DNA of 64,000 nt from Tamilnaduibacter salinus. GTDB lineage: Bacteria > Pseudomonadota > Gammaproteobacteria > Pseudomonadales > Oleiphilaceae. Below the pieces are notes generated by a model. The model worked only from the letters and a program-made list of their open reading frames with translations. It had not been told where the DNA came from and did no database searches. Positions 50,812 through 59,753 of this stretch are shown in pieces (the first letter of the stretch is position 1; each line of letters starts with the position of its first letter). Location: positions 1 through 64,000 of the forward strand of contig NZ_QEKQ01000001.1 of NCBI RefSeq assembly GCF_003096655.1. Reading direction: 5' to 3'. The translations under genes were made by a program, and so were the position numbers.

Positions 50812-51894
50812 ATGTACGACAAGCTTGAACAACGGTCTTTTCTTGCGACGCTCGTGCTCGTCACGCTCGCGTTTGCGCTACTGATGAAGCCCTTCTTCGG
50901 TCCCATTTTCTGGGCTGTGGCCATCGCCGTGATTTTCAACCCCGTCCAGCAGTGGCTGGGTCGGCGGATCGCCGGGCGCCCGAACCTGGTGTCGCTGATC
51001 ACGCTCGTGCTGTGCCTGGTCATCGTCATCCTGCCGGCGCTGGGGCTGATTTCGTCATTGGTCGCGGAGGGCGTCACGCTGTATCAGCGCATCCAGTCCG
51101 GGGACGTGAATCCCGGTCAGTGGCTGGATCGCATCCGGGAGTCGTTCCCGGTGGTCGAAACCTTTCTGGACCGGTTCGACATTGATTTTAACAAACTTCG
51201 CGAGAGTGCGATTTCGGCCGTGGTGGGCGGCAGCCAGTTTCTGGCCAGTCGGGCGTTTGGCATCGGCCAGAATACCTTCCAGTTCATGCTGTCTTTTGCG
51301 CTCATGGTGTACCTGGCGTTCTTCCTGCTCCGGGATGGACACCGCCTCGTTGAGCTGCTGATCGTTGCGCTGCCACTCGGGGATGATCGCGAGCGGTTGC
51401 TGATGAGTAAGTTCGCGGAGGTCACGCGCGCCACCGTCAAAGGCAACCTGCTGGTGGCGGTGGCCCAGGGTGCCCTTGGCGGGTTGATTTTCTGGGTGCT
51501 TGGCATTTCAGGGGCGTTGCTGTGGGGCGTGGTGATGGCCATCGCCTCATTGATTCCCGCCGTCGGGGCGGCTCTGGTCTGGTTGCCGGCGGCCCTGTAT
51601 CTGGTTGCCGTGGGCGATGTGGTGTCGGCGGTGGTTCTGGTGCTCTTTGGCGTGCTGGTGATCGGACTGGCGGACAATCTGCTGCGACCGATACTGGTCG
51701 GTCGCGATACCAAAATGCCGGACTATCTGGTGCTGCTGTCGACACTGGGAGGCATCGTTCTTTTCGGAATCAATGGGTTCGTGATGGGACCGCTGGTGGC
51801 AGCCCTGTTCATCGCCTTCTGGGGGATCTTCATCCGCGAGTTCAACGACTCCGCTGGTGATCCGTTCGAGCATTCCGGGGAGGCTGACCCCTGA
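50812..51894 (+). CDS. AI-2E family transporter (PerM-like)
   Basis: A 360-residue protein with about seven or eight membrane helices and a soluble loop (residues about 85-150). The family pattern is clear: FWAVAIAVIFNPVQQWL, LAFFLLRDGHRLVELL, GNLLVAVAQGALGGLIFWVLGI and LIPAVGAALVWLPAALYL, then DNLLRPILVGRDTKMPDYLVLLSTLGG (51673-51753). Members export small molecules or ions; the natural substrate is rarely known. Confidence 0.9.
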   Translation: MYDKLEQRSFLATLVLVTLAFALLMKPFFGPIFWAVAIAVIFNPVQQWLGRRIAGRPNLVSLITLVLCLVIVILPALGLISSLVAEGVTLYQRIQSGDVNPGQWLDRIRESFPVVETFLDRFDIDFNKLRESAISAVVGGSQFLASRAFGIGQNTFQFMLSFALMVYLAFFLLRDGHRLVELLIVALPLGDDRERLLMSKFAEVTRATVKGNLLVAVAQGALGGLIFWVLGISGALLWGVVMAIASLIPAVGAALVWLPAALYLVAVGDVVSAVVLVLFGVLVIGLADNLLRPILVGRDTKMPDYLVLLSTLGGIVLFGINGFVMGPLVAALFIAFWGIFIREFNDSAGDPFEHSGEADP

Positions 51895-51977
51895 ATGGCG
51901 AATGCGGTAGTATGACGGGATGACCGTTTGAGCGGTTTATAACAACAAAACGCGTTTCGACGCAGGAGACCAACACG

Positions 51978-52442
51978 ATGATCAAGATATCGAATGCCCC
52001 CTCGCTGGCCGCCGGGTTACTGGCCGGGTTACTGACGTTTGGACTTGCCGGTCCGGCCGCTGCGGCGGACGAGATTTTCGCGGCGCAGAATGCCCTGTAC
52101 GGTGCCGGCTACGATATTGATTCGGCAGACGGGCAGATGGGGCCGTCCACACGCTCAGCGCTGGAGCAGTTCCAGCAGGACCATCCGGATCTGCAGGTCA
52201 CCGGCGAGTTGAATGACGACACCCGTGAAGCACTGGGGCTGGTGACAACGGAGGTGGTTTCCGCATCGTCCTCGTCAGCAGGGGCCGCGCAGGAGGCTTC
52301 GACGTCATCGTCTTCGGCGAACGCTTCCGGGAGTGATACCGACGCCCCCGAAGCCGTCGACAGTGCTGGCAGCGACAGCGGTGCTGAGAGTTCCGAGGGG
52401 GACATCGAGGAAGAGGATGACGGCAGCTGGTCCTTCTTCTGA
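51978..52442 (+). CDS. Secreted peptidoglycan-binding domain protein with acidic tail
   Basis: A 154-residue protein. A Sec signal peptide (cleavage near AAA-ADE, about residue 30) is followed by one PG_binding_1 domain (residues about 32-88, AQNALYGAGYDIDSADGQMG...LEQFQQDHPDLQVTGELNDDTREALG over 52085-52240). The rest is a low-complexity Ser/Ala/Asp/Glu tail ending EEEDDGSWSFF. It probably sits in the periplasm attached to peptidoglycan. AGGAGA precedes the start. The strongly acidic tail might reflect a salty habitat, which is a guess. Confidence 0.8.
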   Translation: MIKISNAPSLAAGLLAGLLTFGLAGPAAAADEIFAAQNALYGAGYDIDSADGQMGPSTRSALEQFQQDHPDLQVTGELNDDTREALGLVTTEVVSASSSSAGAAQEASTSSSSANASGSDTDAPEAVDSAGSDSGAESSEGDIEEEDDGSWSFF

Positions 52443-52511
52443 CGCCTATGCTCTTGTTACCCGGCGTTCACCAACTGAAGGGAGCGCCGGTCACAGTCGA
52501 GGAGATCGCCC

Positions 52512-53777
52512 ATGACGGCCAGGGAGTCGGCGCCCGTGCAGCCGCGCCAGTTGAGAGTGTATCAGCCGCTGGACCGGCTGACTGATGACCAACTGATTCT
52601 GCTGTCCTCACGTGCCGAGTTTCGCCAGTACCGACCGGGGCAGAGCATTGCCGAACAGGGCACCCGGGACGGTCTGGATCTGTTTCTTCTTGAAGGCGAG
52701 GTGGCGCTCAGTGCCCGTGACGGGCGCACATCCACCATCGCCGCCGATAGTGAGGCGGCGCACAACCCCATCGCCCGCCTCCAGCCCCGGATGTACAGCG
52801 TCACGGCGACGAAGCCGGTGCGCCTGATGGCGGTGGCCCAGGAGCTTGTCAATCACCTGCTCCGGACGGCGCCGGCTGAGGAGCTGACCGAGGCGGCCGA
52901 GGTGGCGCCGGATAGTGACCAGGATGACACGCCGGCGCACGATCTGCTGATGGAATTCTACGCCGACCTAAAGGCCAACCGGTTGCGTCTTCCCAGTGTG
53001 CCGGACGTGGCGTTCAAGGTGCGTCGGGCCACGGAGCGGGAGAACGCTACCGCCGATGACATGGCGCAGGTGGTCAGCGCCGATCCATCCATTGCCGCCA
53101 AGCTGATCCGGGCCTGCAACAGCGCACTCTATCGGGGTGTCAGTGAGACCCGGACGGTCCGCGAGGCTGTGGTTCGGCTTGGAACCCGAACCACTCGGCA
53201 ACTGGTTACCATGTTCGCCATGCGCGAGGTTTTCCGGGCCGAACACAAGCAGCTCCAGGAGCAGATGGACGAGCTCTGGCACCATTCCCGGGAAGTGGCG
53301 GCCCTTTGCTGGGTACTGGCGGATGCGGCGACCCGGCTGGACCCCGAGGAAGCCATGCTGGCTGGCCTGCTACACGATATTGGGATGATTCCAGTCTACG
53401 TGTTTGCCGATCAGCAGGCGCACCTGGCCGGTGACCTCACCGAAGTCGCCCATGTGGTCGATGCCCTTCGGGCCGACGTTGGCGCCGCTGTACTGGAAAA
53501 CTGGAGCTTCCCGGAGGCTTTCGTCCGGGCGGCCCGTCACGCGGAGAACTGGGAGTATGAGGCGGCCGAGGAAGAGCCACAGCTGGCGGATGTGGTGATC
53601 GTGGCCCAGCTTCACGCCATGATTCACGGCCAGCGTAATGAGGGGCTGCCCCATTTTTCTGAGGTGCCCGCGTATCGCCGCCTCGGGGAGTTGACCCTCA
53701 GTGCATCACGCAGCCTGGAGCTGCTCCACCAGGCGGAGGACCGGGTCAGCGAGCTTCAGTCGCTGTTACGGGGCTGA
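52512..53777 (+). CDS. HDOD-domain signalling protein with N-terminal cNMP-binding-like domain
   Basis: A 421-residue soluble protein. Residues about 20-120 have a cyclic nucleotide-binding fold pattern (LTDDQLILLSSRAEFRQYRPGQSIAEQG), but the phosphate-binding FGE...RxA signature is missing. Residues about 145-350 form an HDOD domain (LRLPSVPDVAFKVRRATE, DPSIAAKLIRACNSALYRG, LLHDIGM with H288-D289). HDOD proteins act in stress and motility signalling and generally lack phosphodiesterase activity. Its 3' end overlaps the converging DedA-PAP2 gene by 32 bp. Confidence 0.85.
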   Translation: MTARESAPVQPRQLRVYQPLDRLTDDQLILLSSRAEFRQYRPGQSIAEQGTRDGLDLFLLEGEVALSARDGRTSTIAADSEAAHNPIARLQPRMYSVTATKPVRLMAVAQELVNHLLRTAPAEELTEAAEVAPDSDQDDTPAHDLLMEFYADLKANRLRLPSVPDVAFKVRRATERENATADDMAQVVSADPSIAAKLIRACNSALYRGVSETRTVREAVVRLGTRTTRQLVTMFAMREVFRAEHKQLQEQMDELWHHSREVAALCWVLADAATRLDPEEAMLAGLLHDIGMIPVYVFADQQAHLAGDLTEVAHVVDALRADVGAAVLENWSFPEAFVRAARHAENWEYEAAEEEPQLADVVIVAQLHAMIHGQRNEGLPHFSEVPAYRRLGELTLSASRSLELLHQAEDRVSELQSLLRG

Positions 53778-55203
53778 ACGCCTGAGCGGCCTCCGTGAAG
53801 TCAGTGGCGACATAAGCCAGAGCCACGCCGGCCATCAGCGCCAGTGTGGCCAACGTGAAGGAGCCCGGGCGCATGGGGGACTGATCGTGACGGCTGTAGG
53901 AAAAACGCGTTACACCCGAAACCATCAGGCCGAGCATCAGCCCCCCGACCACATCGGAAAACCAGTGAACGCCCAGATAGACCCGGCTCAGTGAGACCGC
54001 GAGCATGGGCAGGCTGAAGCCTGCGTAGATCATCCAGCGATGGCGTCCGTGGTATTCCCGGGCCAGGAAACTGGCACTCAGCCCGAGAACCAGAGCAATA
54101 CCGGCGGCGTGACCACTGGGGTAGGCGCCGGATTCGGGGGGGACCAGAACGAGTTCCGGCCTGGGCACCCCCAGCGAGACTTTCAGTAGGCTGACCAGGG
54201 CAGCGGTCGCGGTGCCGGCTATAACGATATGCACGGCCGCCATGCTGCGGCGGCGGAACGCCAGTGCCGCTGCGGCGATCATGAACAAGATGGTCAGCAG
54301 CCGGACGTCGGCGAGTCGTGTCAGGCCAACCATGACCGGGTCAATCAGTGGGTGTCGCAGTGTCTGGAAGAATGACGCTGTCGCCTGGTCGAAATCGCCC
54401 AGCATCCGGGTTTCAACGACGATGAGCGTCCAAAGGATAAAACCGGTCAGGGTGACGACCGACAGTACCAGCGACGGTAGCGGGAATTCGCTGTCGGACT
54501 GGCGCCGGCTTGAGAAATGGCGCCAGATGACACGCCCGGCTGGTGAACGGTTTACGCGGCGTGCCAGCCACTCATAGAGGCGTCCACGATTGAGCAGATC
54601 GTAATGGAGCCGGAAAAACAGCGCGTAAATCAGCGCGAGAATACCCAGAGCAATGCCCATTATGGGGTAGAAGTGAGGCGGCAGATCAATGGACTGGGCC
54701 ATCGCGCTGCCCACGAGGAAGCCGGGCAGAATGTAGACCGGTGCCCAGCCGACCGCGGACGTCAGGTTGAAGACCAGAAACAGACGGGCTGGCATGGCGA
54801 AGGCTCCGGCGACTAACGGCAGAACTGGTCGGATCGGGCCCACGAACCGCCCGATCACAATGCTCTTGCCGCCGTGGCGGCGGAAAAACCGTTCTCCGTT
54901 TTCGATGACGGATGGATATCGGCGAAAGGGCCAGACCTCGTGAAGCCGACCGCTGAACAGGCGCCCGAGCCAGAAGCTGACGCCGTCGCCGACAACCGCG
55001 CCGGACCACGCGAACGCCAGCGTTGGAAGCAGGCCCAGCCCGGTTTCCCCCGCCAATACGGCGACGGCGAACAGCAGGGCCACACCGGGCACAACGACGC
55101 CGGCAATGGCCAGGGATTCGATCAGGGCAATGGTAAAGATGGCGGTTCCCAGCCAGCCTGGGTGAGCAGAGAGCCATTCCAGGAGTGGCTCAACGGCCTC
55201 CAT
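53746..55203 (-). CDS. DedA-PAP2 fusion membrane protein
   Basis: A 485-residue protein with many membrane helices. The N-terminal about 200 residues form a DedA/SNARE-associated domain (SLAIAGVVVPG, GDGVSFWLGR, RFVGPIRPVLPLVAG). The C-terminal part is a PAP2 phosphatase with the three motifs KVSLGVPRP, PSGHAAG and SRVYLGVHWFSDVVGG. This suggests lipid-phosphate handling, for instance undecaprenyl pyrophosphate or phosphatidate. ATG 55203 overlaps the stop of the upstream GGDEF gene (TGATG). The fusion is known from other proteobacteria. Confidence 0.88.
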   Translation of the reverse strand: MEAVEPLLEWLSAHPGWLGTAIFTIALIESLAIAGVVVPGVALLFAVAVLAGETGLGLLPTLAFAWSGAVVGDGVSFWLGRLFSGRLHEVWPFRRYPSVIENGERFFRRHGGKSIVIGRFVGPIRPVLPLVAGAFAMPARLFLVFNLTSAVGWAPVYILPGFLVGSAMAQSIDLPPHFYPIMGIALGILALIYALFFRLHYDLLNRGRLYEWLARRVNRSPAGRVIWRHFSSRRQSDSEFPLPSLVLSVVTLTGFILWTLIVVETRMLGDFDQATASFFQTLRHPLIDPVMVGLTRLADVRLLTILFMIAAAALAFRRRSMAAVHIVIAGTATAALVSLLKVSLGVPRPELVLVPPESGAYPSGHAAGIALVLGLSASFLAREYHGRHRWMIYAGFSLPMLAVSLSRVYLGVHWFSDVVGGLMLGLMVSGVTRFSYSRHDQSPMRPGSFTLATLALMAGVALAYVATDFTEAAQAFSPVTATEAR

Positions 55204-56201
55204 CACGACTCAGGCTCCGGTTCCGCCTGGAACCAGGCGCGATCCGTGCCTTCCTGGCAGGCCCGGTCCAGAGCGCTCTCCGCGCGGGCCATCACCGTGT
55301 CAGCCTGGGTATCTGTGTCCTGGCGGATGGTACACCCCAGCGAGACTGTTACCCGACCGACCGGCGGCCAGGCACCATCGCGGATCGTGCGACGGATACG
55401 CTCGACGATGACCCGGACGCCCTCTTCCGGAGTGAACGGCAGAACGAGGAAAAAGTCATCGTCATCCAGCGCGTACAGTGTGTCGCCGGCCCGGATGATG
55501 GAGAACAGGGATTCGGCGACATCGCGACGCAGGCGCTGACGCACGGTGGTGCCATGGAGGTTGCCGATCTCCGCCAGATGGTCGATCCGCAGGCGGATGA
55601 CCGCCATTGGGTGGCCCGTGGCCCGGGACCGGCTCAGTTCTTTCTGGAGGGTTTCATCCAGAAAACGGGCATTGTGGGCACCGGTCAGTGAGTCAGTGAT
55701 CGCGAGCGTCTCGGCCGACTGCACCATGTGGGTATGACGACCATTGAAGTAGGCCGCCAGAGCCACCAGTCCGGCACCGGCAAGGATCAGCATGACCGCG
55801 TCCGGTGTGGGCATGAGGATCAGTGCCCGCAGTGTGAGTGCCAGGAGCAGTGTTGCCGAGAGAATCAGCGCCTGCCAAAGCGGCAGGATCAGAAAATTCA
55901 GCAGGATCAGCGGGAACAGCCAGTGGCTGGTCTCCGGGTGGGGGCCGGCGAACTGCGCGATGCCCGTCACGAGAGTGAGGCCGGAAAGAATCGGCAGGTG
56001 CAGGCGGGCGGACAGTTGCTGTCGGCGGACCACAATGGTGTAGAGCATTCCGCAGGCAGCCAGTAGCGTGATAGCGGCGCCCAGATAAAACAGGCCGTAA
56101 AAGCCGTACCGCAGGTTCTGCAGGGCCAGGGCCGCCATGAACAGTGCGGTGAGCCCGTAGCCGAGCCCGTGTGTGGCGGTGCGGAGCTGGGCTTCAGTCA
56201 T
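55203..56201 (-). CDS. Membrane protein with degenerate GGDEF domain (1)
   Basis: A 332-residue protein with about five or six N-terminal membrane helices (residues 15-155) and a C-terminal GGDEF-fold domain starting at TDSLTGAHNARFLDE (residue 169). The signature loop reads DDDDFF (246-251) in place of GGDEF, and the key metal/GTP residues are altered, so diguanylate cyclase activity is unlikely. It may serve as a c-di-GMP or GTP sensor or a structural partner. It overlaps the next GGDEF gene by 8 bp and the DedA-PAP2 gene by one base. Confidence 0.82.
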   Translation of the reverse strand: MTEAQLRTATHGLGYGLTALFMAALALQNLRYGFYGLFYLGAAITLLAACGMLYTIVVRRQQLSARLHLPILSGLTLVTGIAQFAGPHPETSHWLFPLILLNFLILPLWQALILSATLLLALTLRALILMPTPDAVMLILAGAGLVALAAYFNGRHTHMVQSAETLAITDSLTGAHNARFLDETLQKELSRSRATGHPMAVIRLRIDHLAEIGNLHGTTVRQRLRRDVAESLFSIIRAGDTLYALDDDDFFLVLPFTPEEGVRVIVERIRRTIRDGAWPPVGRVTVSLGCTIRQDTDTQADTVMARAESALDRACQEGTDRAWFQAEPEPES

Positions 56202-57201
56202 CGCCGGTCTCCGTCTGGTCGTCGACAGCGCCCGACCAGGCACTGAAGGACTGTGTGCGGTTGCCGCCCTGCTGCTGTGCCCGTCGCAGGGCCTGGTAGG
56301 CTGAGGCCTGCAGGCTTTCGGCGTCATCGCCGATGTTGAGCCCGGCGACACCGGCGCTGACCGTCGTGTTCACGCCGTGCGACTCGAGAAGCTCGCCCAG
56401 GCCCCGGCGCAGACTTTCGCCCTGGCGGGTTGCGCCGGCGGTGTTCATGCCCGGCAGAATGGCGAGAAATGCCATGTCATCCACCCGGTAGTAGCTGTCG
56501 AATGCCCGCAGCCGGGAATGGAGAAATCGTCCGACCCGGGGCAGGGCGGCGCGCAGGCTGGGGGCCGGTCGGCTCTGGGTGACCGGCCGATCCAGCCCGA
56601 TCAGCAGGACGGCCAATTCGAGTCCTTCCCGGTCGCTGCGCTGGATTTCCTTGTGCAGGTCCGAGGACAGGTACTCCTGGCTGGCGGCCTGGGTCAGCTC
56701 GTCGGTGCGCCGCAGTGGCGCCAGTTGCCGGCGTTTGTAGTCGCTCATGAACAGGAAGACCAGAGAAAGCAGGATGGTCAGCAGAATGCCCACCAGCATC
56801 TGGTGACGACTGGCCCCCAATGACAGGTCAAAGCTCGCCATCAGGGACGCTGGCAGTAGCGCGGCAATCAGAACGCAGGCCCAGCGCAGTGGCCAGAGCA
56901 GGCTGATGACCAGCGGCAGGAGGTAGCTCCATTGCGCGGTGCCGCTCTGGTGAGTGAGAATCGCCGGCAGTATGGCCAGCAGGGCCAGTACGCTGATCAG
57001 TCGCAGCGGCCACTGGCGCACTTCCTGTTCCGGTCGTGACAGGCCGGTGAGCATCAGGATGCCCATGATGACGAACAGGAACGCGGTCAGTGCCGCCAGC
57101 GCCTGGCCCTGCCAGGCATTGATCGCCGCCGCAGCCAGCAGTGCGGCAACGGGAATCCACAGAACCGGTTCGGGGAGTGGCCGGTCAGCCCGGTTTGGCA
57201 T
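56194..57201 (-). CDS. Membrane protein with degenerate GGDEF domain (2)
   Basis: A 335-residue protein of the same build as its downstream neighbour: about five or six membrane helices to residue 152, then a GGDEF-like domain starting near TDELTQAASQEYLSS (residue 166). The signature loop is VDDMAF (240-245), again lacking the GG and E needed for catalysis. The two are probably old tandem paralogues. It is the first gene of a three-gene coupled unit ending in the DedA-PAP2 fusion, and is transcribed divergently from proA. Confidence 0.78.
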   Translation of the reverse strand: MPNRADRPLPEPVLWIPVAALLAAAAINAWQGQALAALTAFLFVIMGILMLTGLSRPEQEVRQWPLRLISVLALLAILPAILTHQSGTAQWSYLLPLVISLLWPLRWACVLIAALLPASLMASFDLSLGASRHQMLVGILLTILLSLVFLFMSDYKRRQLAPLRRTDELTQAASQEYLSSDLHKEIQRSDREGLELAVLLIGLDRPVTQSRPAPSLRAALPRVGRFLHSRLRAFDSYYRVDDMAFLAILPGMNTAGATRQGESLRRGLGELLESHGVNTTVSAGVAGLNIGDDAESLQASAYQALRRAQQQGGNRTQSFSAWSGAVDDQTETGDD

Positions 57202-57292
57202 GGGGTGTCTCCGTGACAGTCATCTCCGGCCCCGGCCACCCCGCCCGGGAGGGGCAGGCAGCGGTTGGGGCTGCGTTTGCGTCTGGCCCCGG

Positions 57293-57298
57293 TATAAT
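57293..57298 (+). promoter_or_regulatory. Candidate -10 box of proA
   Basis: A perfect TATAAT lies 89 bases before proA. No good -35 is found at 16-18 bases upstream. Confidence 0.42.
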
Positions 57299-57386
57299 AC
57301 CTGCAACGACGGCGTCCTGAAATGCAGGCGCGCCCACCGGAGAGAATCCGTTACAGAACATTCAGTGACAACCACGGGACGCATTG

Positions 57387-58643
57387 ATGGATATCACGCA
57401 CTACATGGCCGACGTGGGCCGCCAGGCCCGTGAGGCCTCCCGGGCCATTGCCCGCTCTGAGACCGGCCGGCGCAATCGCGCGCTCGAGGCCACAGCCGAG
57501 GCCCTCAACCGGTCGCGCGCCGCTCTGGCGGATGCCAACCGGCAGGACCTGGAAGACGGCCGGGCCAACGGGCTGGATGAGGCCATGCTGGACCGGCTGG
57601 CCCTGACCGACGCCCGGATCGACGCGATGATTGCCGGTCTGCACCAGGTGGCGGAGCTGCCGGACCCGGTGGGCGGCATCACGGATCTGGCGTACCGTCC
57701 GTCCGGTATCCAGGTGGGGCGGATGCGGATGCCGCTGGGCGTGATCGGGATCATCTATGAGTCCCGGCCGAACGTGACCGTCGATGCGGCCAGTCTCTGT
57801 CTCAAATCGGGCAATGCCACCATTCTCAGAGGTGGATCGGAGGCGATGCGCTCCAATCAGGCCATCGCCGCCTGTCTGCGCGACGGGCTGGCCGAAGCCG
57901 GCCTGCCGGATACCGCCGTTCAGGTGATCGAGACCCGTGACCGCGCCGCCGTCGGCGAGCTGATCACCATGCCGGAGTTCGTCGATGTGATCGTTCCGCG
58001 CGGTGGCAAGGGGCTGATCGAGCGGATCAGTCAGAATGCGACCGTGCCGGTCATCAAACATCTGGATGGGGTTTGTCATGTCTACATCGACAGCCACGCC
58101 GATCCGGAAAAGGCGCTGGATGTGGCCGTCAACTCCAAAACGCAGCGCTACGGCACGTGTAACACGATGGAAACGCTGCTGGTGGATTCGGAAATCGCCG
58201 ATGACATGCTGCCGTTGCTGGCGGATCGATTCGCCGCCCATGAGGTGGAACTGCGTGGCTGTGAGCGGACGCGGGCAATCCTGACAGGGATCAGCGCGGC
58301 CGAAGCGGGCGACTGGGATGAGGAGTACCTGGCGCCGGTCCTCGCGGTGCGGGTGGTGGACGGCCTGGATGAGGCCATGGCGCACATCGAGCGTCACAGT
58401 TCCCGGCACACCGAGTCGATCATCACGGAGAACCTGACCCGGGCCCGCCGTTTCCTGAAAGAGGTGGATTCCAGCTCGGTGATGGTCAATGCCTCAACGC
58501 GGTTCGCGGATGGTTCGGAATACGGTCTGGGCGCGGAGATCGGCATTTCCACCGACAAGCTTCACGCCCGTGGGCCCGTGGGGCTGGAGGGCCTGACGTC
58601 CCAGAAATACGTGGTGTTTGGCGATGGCCATGTCCGGGGCTGA
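57387..58643 (+). CDS. proA: Gamma-glutamyl phosphate reductase
   Basis: A 418-residue aldehyde-dehydrogenase-fold enzyme, second step of proline synthesis. The catalytic cysteine is C258 in [13 protein letters not shown]. Other signatures: [27 protein letters not shown] and [14 protein letters not shown] 57387 is preferred to the TTG one codon earlier. proB is not in the window. Proline is a common compatible solute, but this gene alone says nothing about salt adaptation. Confidence 0.97.
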   Translation: MDITHYMADVGRQAREASRAIARSETGRRNRALEATAEALNRSRAALADANRQDLEDGRANGLDEAMLDRLALTDARIDAMIAGLHQVAELPDPVGGITDLAYRPSGIQVGRMRMPLGVIGIIYESRPNVTVDAASLCLKSGNATILRGGSEAMRSNQAIAACLRDGLAEAGLPDTAVQVIETRDRAAVGELITMPEFVDVIVPRGGKGLIERISQNATVPVIKHLDGVCHVYIDSHADPEKALDVAVNSKTQRYGTCNTMETLLVDSEIADDMLPLLADRFAAHEVELRGCERTRAILTGISAAEAGDWDEEYLAPVLAVRVVDGLDEAMAHIERHSSRHTESIITENLTRARRFLKEVDSSSVMVNASTRFADGSEYGLGAEIGISTDKLHARGPVGLEGLTSQKYVVFGDGHVRG

Positions 58644-58649
58644 GCGCTG

Positions 58650-59300
58650 ATGCGCGTTATTGTTGGCGGCACCTTCGATCCGATTCACCACGGCCATTTA
58701 CGGATGGCCATTGAGTTGCGCGAGCGTCTCGGGCTGGCGGATGTGTCGTTGGTGCCCTGTCATCTGCCACCGCATCGCGGCGAGCCGGGTGCCTCGGCGG
58801 ACCAGCGCCTTGCCATGCTTAATGCCGCCATCCGGGATGAGCCCGGGCTGACAGTGGACCGGCGTGAGCTGGCACGGCACCGGCCGTCATACACGGTCGA
58901 TACGCTGGCGTCGATCCGCTCCGAAATCGGCGACGATGAGCCGCTTGCGATGGTTACCGGCACCGATTCGTTCGCCGCCATCGATCGCTGGCACCAATGG
59001 CCGCGCCTGCTGGAACTGGCACACATCATCGTGGTGGAACGGCCGGGCCATGACATTCCTGCCGGGTCGGTCGCGGACCGGCTGCTGGCCGATCACCGGT
59101 CAGTCGGCGCCGACTTCCTGGAGCGGACTCCGTCGGGAGGCGTCTGGTCCGTCTCCCTGCCGCCCCTGAGTATTTCCGCGACGGATATCCGTCTCGCGCT
59201 CCGCGAAGGTCGGTCTGCCCGATACTGGCTGCCGGACGACGTACTGGCCCTGATTCAGGATCAACGACTGTACAGCCCTTCCTCCGATGGGGGGGAGTGA
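58650..59300 (+). CDS. nadD: Nicotinate-nucleotide adenylyltransferase
   Basis: A 216-residue nucleotidyltransferase with the GGTFDPIHHGHLRMA motif (residues about 6-20), DVSLVPCHLPPH, MVTGTDSFAAIDRWHQW and SISATDIRLALREGRS. It makes deamido-NAD in NAD biosynthesis. It follows proA by six bases and precedes rsfS, a widely conserved neighbourhood. Confidence 0.97.
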   Translation: MRVIVGGTFDPIHHGHLRMAIELRERLGLADVSLVPCHLPPHRGEPGASADQRLAMLNAAIRDEPGLTVDRRELARHRPSYTVDTLASIRSEIGDDEPLAMVTGTDSFAAIDRWHQWPRLLELAHIIVVERPGHDIPAGSVADRLLADHRSVGADFLERTPSGGVWSVSLPPLSISATDIRLALREGRSARYWLPDDVLALIQDQRLYSPSSDGGE

Positions 59301-59400
59301 TACAATTTGAGCAGGAGGTCGGTCGATGACCTCCGGGAGGGCAATCAGCCGCATTGCCTGACGATCAACGCGCGGTGAGCATCCGCACAACAGGGAATCT
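59301..59400 (+). promoter_or_regulatory. Intergenic leader of rsfS with two hairpins
   Basis: TACAAT (59301-59306) could be a -10 but lacks a good -35. Two stems follow: GGAGGTC with GACCTCC (about 59313-59333) and GGCAAT with ATTGCC (about 59340-59358). No T-runs are present, so these look like leader structures more than terminators. Confidence 0.35.
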
Positions 59401-59751
59401 ATGAACGCCGACACACTCAAAAACACCGTCCTGAACGCACTGGACGACCTGAAAGCCCGTGATGTGACCGTCATGGACGTCAGTGACCGTACCAGTGTCA
59501 CCGATTACATGGTTCTCGCCTCCGGCACCTCCAACCGCCATGTCCGCTCTCTTGTCGATGAAGTGACCCGCCAGGCCAAGGCGGCCGGCGCCCGCACCGG
59601 CGGCGTTGAAGGGGGTGAGGTCAGTGACTGGCTGCTGGTGGACCTGGGCGATGTGGTGGTCCATGTCATGACGCCGACGACCCGGGAGTTCTACGATCTG
59701 GAGCGACTCTGGCGCGATGCCCCGACGCTTGGCGCCGCGGGCGGCGACTGA
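59401..59751 (+). CDS. rsfS: Ribosomal silencing factor RsfS
   Basis: A 116-residue protein of the Iojap/RsfS family. Signatures: ALDDLKARDVTVMDVSDRTSVTDYMVLASGTSNRHVRSLVDEV and DWLLVDLGDVVVHVMTPTTREFYDLERLW (59425-59712). It binds L14 and blocks subunit joining when nutrients are scarce. rlmH starts three bases after its stop. Confidence 0.96.
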   Translation: MNADTLKNTVLNALDDLKARDVTVMDVSDRTSVTDYMVLASGTSNRHVRSLVDEVTRQAKAAGARTGGVEGGEVSDWLLVDLGDVVVHVMTPTTREFYDLERLWRDAPTLGAAGGD

Positions 59752-59753
59752 GG

